Below, in pieces: positions 60,691 through 64,000 of a stretch of 64,000 nucleotides of DNA. A program made the position numbers and the translations under genes. This DNA comes from Candidatus Dadabacteria bacterium. GTDB lineage: Bacteria; Desulfobacterota_D; UBA1144; Nemesobacterales; Nemesobacteraceae. Within the stretch, counting starts at the first letter, position 1. Every line of letters begins with the position of its first letter. The notes beneath the pieces are model-generated. The model searched no databases and had not been told where the DNA came from. It saw nothing but the letters and a program-made list of their open reading frames with translations. Location: assembly GCA_028823955.1 (NCBI GenBank), contig JAPPFE010000001.1:62001-126000 (forward strand). Reading direction: 5' to 3'.

Positions 60691-60719
60691 TTTTAGAAAA
60701 ATACTGTAATTTTCTAACA
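60691..60719. promoter_or_regulatory. AbiE operator-like repeat 4
   Basis: Same core and spacing as repeat 3 with outer arms TTTTAGAAAA and TTTTCTAACA; 77 bases downstream of repeat 3 core to core, about 39 bases before the GTG of antitoxin copy 2. AAAAGGAG (60741-60748) is the ribosome-binding site. Confidence 0.65.
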
Positions 60720-60757
60720 GATTTTAAACTCGCAGAAGTCAAAAGGAGTGTCGCCAA

Positions 60758-61378
60758 GTGCCTAGCATAGCTGGCCAGATAATGAAGAGGTTGTCAGAAC
60801 AGAAAACAGGATGGGTATGTACGCCGAAGGATTTTCTGGATCTGGGAAGCCGCGCGGCTGTTGACCAGGCATTGTACCGTCTGGTCAAGGCAGGACAGTT
60901 GCGCCGGGTTGGGCGTGGCCTTTACGATGTGCCGAGGATAAGCACGCTGCTCAAGCGGTTAGCGCCCGCTGATGTCTATTCCGCAGTTGCGGCAGTCACA
61001 AGACGAGACGATGCCAGAATTATGCGTAGCGGATCAGTGTACGCAAACCTTCTCGGTCTTACTAACCAGGTACCCGCAAAAATCATCTACGATACGGACG
61101 GTCCATCCAGAATATTAACCATCGCCGGATTCTCTGTGCGCTTTCGCCACGCACCCCCAAGTGTCATGCGCTGGACAGGGAAACCTGGAGCCGTGGTCGT
61201 TCAGGCACTCAGGTGGCTCGGCCCTTACGCCAGCAAGGACCCCGATGTGATTCCGATTCTAAAGCGGGTCCTTCCTGACTACGTCAAGCTTGATCTCTCG
61301 CAAGGTATCCGCTATATGCCCGCTTGGATGCGGCCGATTGCACATGACGTCACGAACGACAAAGTGATTGGATCATGA
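60758..61378 (+). CDS. abiEi: AbiEi-type antitoxin, copy 2
   Basis: A 206-residue antitoxin and autoregulator of a type IV toxin-antitoxin pair. The winged helix (IMKRLSEQKTGWVCTPKDF, YRLVKAGQLRRVGRGLYDVPR) and C-terminal domain (GSVYANLLGL, YDTDGPSRILTIAG) match copy 1. The start is GTG at 60758, nine bases after AAAAGGAG. Its stop overlaps the toxin ATG by four bases (61375-61378), the usual coupling. It should restrain the toxin and repress the operon by binding repeats 3 and 4. Confidence 0.9.
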   Translation: MPSIAGQIMKRLSEQKTGWVCTPKDFLDLGSRAAVDQALYRLVKAGQLRRVGRGLYDVPRISTLLKRLAPADVYSAVAAVTRRDDARIMRSGSVYANLLGLTNQVPAKIIYDTDGPSRILTIAGFSVRFRHAPPSVMRWTGKPGAVVVQALRWLGPYASKDPDVIPILKRVLPDYVKLDLSQGIRYMPAWMRPIAHDVTNDKVIGS

Positions 61379-62418
61379 ACGGTGCCTTTAAATCATTTCT
61401 GTCCACCCCTGAACAAGACAGGGCAGCTTTGTTCGTGGATACAGCGCAACGACTCAGAACGTTGCCCGAGTACATAGAGAAAGACTTCTGGGTCTGTCTT
61501 GTTCTTGACGTACTTTATAACGGCTTTCCGGAAGAACATCCGAAACTTCTCTTCAAGGGCGGAACTTCCCTTTCAAAGGCTTTCGGCCTCGTACAGCGGT
61601 TCTCAGAAGACGTAGACATAGTCGTCTATCGTGAATATCTGGGGTTTGAGGGGGAGCGAGATCCGACCGTTGCGGAAAATCTTTCAAACAAAAAACGAAA
61701 AAAACTCTTTGAAGAACTCAGGTCGGCATGCAGCACCTATATTCTTGAAGATATGAAAAAAGATCTGACTATACTGGTTGATGAGGTCGCGCCGGGATGT
61801 CGAGTCTTTCCTGATCCGAACGACCAGGATGGTCAGACTTTATTAGTCGAATATCCTTCAATGTATACAACGGGAGAAGGCGACTACGTGGTGCCTCAGG
61901 TGAAAATCGAAGCCGGAGCAAGGTCGGCGCTGGATCCTAATCTTACCTGCACCATAACTCCGTACATTGCCGATGAACTGCCCGACTGGTCACTTGAGGT
62001 GGAAAACGTAACGGTTATAGCACCCGAGCGGACCTATCTCGACAAGCTTCTTATTCTCCATGGCGTGCACTGCGGCTACCGTGACACCGGGCGGCTTCCG
62101 GGAGAAAAACAGCGTATTTCGCGCCATTACTACGATGCGGCGATGATCACGGCAACAGATATCGCCAGATCGGCACTGTCCGATACGAATCTGCTGGATG
62201 ATGTGCGAGCCCATAATATGCTGGCTTTCCGTCAGGCATGGAAGAAGCTTGAAGATGCCGTGCCCGGGTCTCTCAGACTGCTTCCGCAGGAAGAACCGCG
62301 AGCCGTGATTGAGCGGGATTACGCAGAAATGCAGGAAATGCTTTTCGGAGACGCACCGGATTTCGGGTGGATAATGGAGCAGCTCAAATATGCCGAATCC
62401 ATGATCAACAAGGCCTGA
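61375..62418 (+). CDS. abiEii: AbiEii-type nucleotidyltransferase toxin
   Basis: A 347-residue toxin of the AbiEii/AbiGii family, nucleotidyltransferases that block growth by modifying tRNA or similar targets; in phage defence this leads to abortive infection. The catalytic block LLFKGGTSLSKAFGLVQRFSEDVDIVV is at about 58-84, with Lys61, Gly62, Ser65 region and the metal-binding Asp79 and Asp81. A later ERTYLDKLLILHG carries the conserved Lys, and ISRHYYDAAMI follows. All appear intact. It is translationally coupled to the antitoxin. Confidence 0.92.
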   Translation: MNGAFKSFLSTPEQDRAALFVDTAQRLRTLPEYIEKDFWVCLVLDVLYNGFPEEHPKLLFKGGTSLSKAFGLVQRFSEDVDIVVYREYLGFEGERDPTVAENLSNKKRKKLFEELRSACSTYILEDMKKDLTILVDEVAPGCRVFPDPNDQDGQTLLVEYPSMYTTGEGDYVVPQVKIEAGARSALDPNLTCTITPYIADELPDWSLEVENVTVIAPERTYLDKLLILHGVHCGYRDTGRLPGEKQRISRHYYDAAMITATDIARSALSDTNLLDDVRAHNMLAFRQAWKKLEDAVPGSLRLLPQEEPRAVIERDYAEMQEMLFGDAPDFGWIMEQLKYAESMINKA

Positions 62419-62575
62419 TCCCAGAACACACCTTTACGCCGGAATGCAATCCCCCCGCAGAAAAGACCCGATATGAAGCGAGTCAGGGTTCCCGCGCACA
62501 TAAAAAAATTGAAATGCCTGCCCGTTGTGTTTTATTAATCCCTGTCAATTCCCATTTAAGGGATCACGAAAACAC

Positions 62576-64000
62576 ATGAAGAAAAACCAGTTCTACGTAA
62601 CAACTCCGATCTACTACGTAAACGACGTGCCTCACATCGGTCATGCCTACACGACCATAGCGGCCGACACGATCGCCAGGTACAAGGCTGCTTCGGGACA
62701 CGAGGTCTACTTTCTAACGGGAACCGACGAGCACGGAAGAAAAATAGAGCAGACCGCCGAAGCGAACGGAGAAACCCCCATAGAGCTTGCCGACAAGGTG
62801 GTAGTCAAGTTCCAGGATCTCTGGAAGCTCCTCGGCATCTCGAACACCGACTTCATAAGAACCACGGAGCCGCGCCACTGCGAGGCCGTATCCGAAATAT
62901 GGAAACTTGTGGAGAAAAACGGCGACATATACCTTGACGAATACGAGGGCTGGTATGACGTGAGAAACGAGGCCTTCATAACCGAAACCCAGCTTGAAGA
63001 GATAATGAAGCTGCCTGAAGAAAGCCGCCCCCGACTGGAGAAGATAAAGGAGCAAAGCTACTTCTTCAGGCTCTCTCGTTATCAGGAGCCCCTTCTTCGT
63101 CACTACAGCGAACACCCCGAGTTCATAAAACCCGGCTACAGAAGAAACGAAATCGTAAGTTTCGTGGAGGGAGGTCTCAGGGACCTGAGTGTAAGCAGGA
63201 CGAATTTCTCGTGGGGAATCCCCGTTCCCGGCCCGGAAGGACACGTGGTCTACGTCTGGTTCGACGCACTCACCAATTATCTTACGTCGCTTGGGTTCCC
63301 CGGGAAAACGGGTGATTTCGAGAGATTCTGGCCGGCTGACATTCACCTCGTTGGAAAAGACATACTAAGGTTCCACGCCGTCTACTGGCCCGCTTTCCTA
63401 ATGTCGGCGGGACTTCCGCTTCCAAAAACCGTGTTCGCCCACGGATGGTGGACGGTCGAGGGGGAGAAGATGTCAAAATCCCTTGGAAACGTGGTTGATC
63501 CCTACCAGGTGGTGGAGGAGTTCGGTTCCGAGATATTCCGCTATTTTCTGCTCCGCGAGATACCTTTCGGGCAGGACGGGGATTACTCGAAAAGATCGCT
63601 CGTAAACAGGGTGAACGGAGAACTCGTAAACGGACTCGGAAACCTCGTGAGCCGCTCTCTGGGAATGATCGAGAGATACCTTGGAGGGATCGTTCCTGAG
63701 CCGGCGGAATTCACGGAAAGAGAGAAGGAGATAGAGGATTCCTACCGCGAGACTGACCGGCTGGTGCGCTCGGACCTTGAGGAGCTCGCGTTTAACAGGG
63801 CACTGTCGCGAATATGGGAATTTATAGGGCTTGTAAACAGGTATGTGGACAGCGAGGCCCCGTGGAAGCTTGCGAAGCAGGAGGGGAAGGAAAAAAGGCT
63901 TGGAATCGTGCTCTGGACGCTTGCAGAGAGTATAAGGGTGATTTCCATTCTTATCTATCCGTTTCTTCCGGAAACCTCGCTGGGCATCAGGGGGAAAATA
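62576..64000 (+). CDS. metG: Methionyl-tRNA synthetase, N-terminal part
   Basis: MetG charges tRNA-Met and initiator tRNA. The frame is open from the ATG at 62576 to the end of the window (475 codons seen) and continues beyond. The class I motif HIGH is in YYVNDVPHIGHAYTT and KMSKS in GWWTVEGEKMSKSLGN. The connective domain has YEGWYDVRNEAFIT with no zinc-binding cysteines, as in some alphaproteobacterial enzymes. The C-terminal anticodon-binding helices have begun (FNRALSRIWEFIGLVNRYV). ATCCCT (62538-62543) and AGGGAT (62559-62564) form an inverted repeat that could cover the AAGGGA ribosome-binding site; this is weak evidence of control. Confidence 0.96.
   Translation, partial: MKKNQFYVTTPIYYVNDVPHIGHAYTTIAADTIARYKAASGHEVYFLTGTDEHGRKIEQTAEANGETPIELADKVVVKFQDLWKLLGISNTDFIRTTEPRHCEAVSEIWKLVEKNGDIYLDEYEGWYDVRNEAFITETQLEEIMKLPEESRPRLEKIKEQSYFFRLSRYQEPLLRHYSEHPEFIKPGYRRNEIVSFVEGGLRDLSVSRTNFSWGIPVPGPEGHVVYVWFDALTNYLTSLGFPGKTGDFERFWPADIHLVGKDILRFHAVYWPAFLMSAGLPLPKTVFAHGWWTVEGEKMSKSLGNVVDPYQVVEEFGSEIFRYFLLREIPFGQDGDYSKRSLVNRVNGELVNGLGNLVSRSLGMIERYLGGIVPEPAEFTEREKEIEDSYRETDRLVRSDLEELAFNRALSRIWEFIGLVNRYVDSEAPWKLAKQEGKEKRLGIVLWTLAESIRVISILIYPFLPETSLGIRGKI

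Noticed and set aside
1-64000. CRISPR array, rRNA, prophage or integrative element borders
   Set aside because: No regular short repeats with spacers, no rRNA-like sequence, no integrase and no flanking tRNA were seen.

Overview
The window looks like a bacterial chromosome of roughly balanced base composition from a Gram-negative, outer-membrane-bearing organism. Evidence for this is a beta-barrel porin, several lipoproteins or surface-anchored proteins, RseP, and a diaminopimelate epimerase homologue. It makes menaquinone by the futalosine route (mqnA, mqnD and a likely mqnX). It has both halves of the F420 chromophore synthase (cofG, cofH), a two-subunit glycyl-tRNA synthetase and folate-dependent TrmFO. 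The mix fits a little-cultured, deltaproteobacteria-like lineage such as Candidatus Dadabacteria, but I cannot prove a taxon from the sequence. BCCT osmolyte transporters, several Fic proteins, an AbiE module and a spondin/cadherin/FN3 surface protein suggest a marine, possibly host-associated life; that is inference.

Layout. 1-6.2 kb: end of dxr, rseP, an NTF2-like protein, the leftward gph-purK-purE operon, and trmFO. 6.2-17 kb: a probably acquired Fic gene, glyQS, a striking homologue of animal steroid 5-alpha-reductases, a 59-residue TatA, an epimerase, RNase G, an EVE protein, a secreted hydrolase and a second Fic gene fused to a MerR-like domain. 17-25 kb: hisA-hisF-dgt-mqnA-mqnD rightwards, facing dapF-mqnX-(GGCT/N-formylglutamate amidohydrolase fusion) and dodecin. 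25-30.5 kb: ccsA-like gene, prfA, a zapB-like gene, zapA, 5-formyl-THF cyclo-ligase, rny and an unknown gene. 30.6-36.5 kb: a leftward run sufE-sufU-nitroreductase-like-FAD oxidoreductase-NapH-like, and a separately terminated sulfurtransferase.

36.5-48.3 kb is accessory and decaying: a purD ghost in three pieces, an IS5-type transposase fragment, a Fic C-terminal remnant, an orphan MNT nucleotidyltransferase, and a lipoprotein gene broken in a nine-G tract. Two surface proteins built on paired Cache-like domains with a Gly-Cys-Ala C-terminal anchor also lie here. Housekeeping tmk, rluB and acs sit among them. 48.4-54.9 kb: cofG-cofH, a large FAD/Fe-S/CCG 2-hydroxyacid dehydrogenase and holB. 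54.9-59.5 kb: a porin followed closely by two BCCT transporters. 59.5-62.4 kb: a duplicated AbiE-type antitoxin region with four near-palindromic operator-like repeats and one toxin. The window ends inside metG.

Two themes run across the window. First, several genes have a well-spaced -35/-10 pair whose -10 box lies only 7-12 bases before the start codon, with no Shine-Dalgarno sequence, so leaderless transcription appears common. Second, UUG or GUG starts are frequent (trmFO, hisA, dgt, mqnA, mce, the second antitoxin). I found no convincing tRNA, rRNA, CRISPR array or replication origin.
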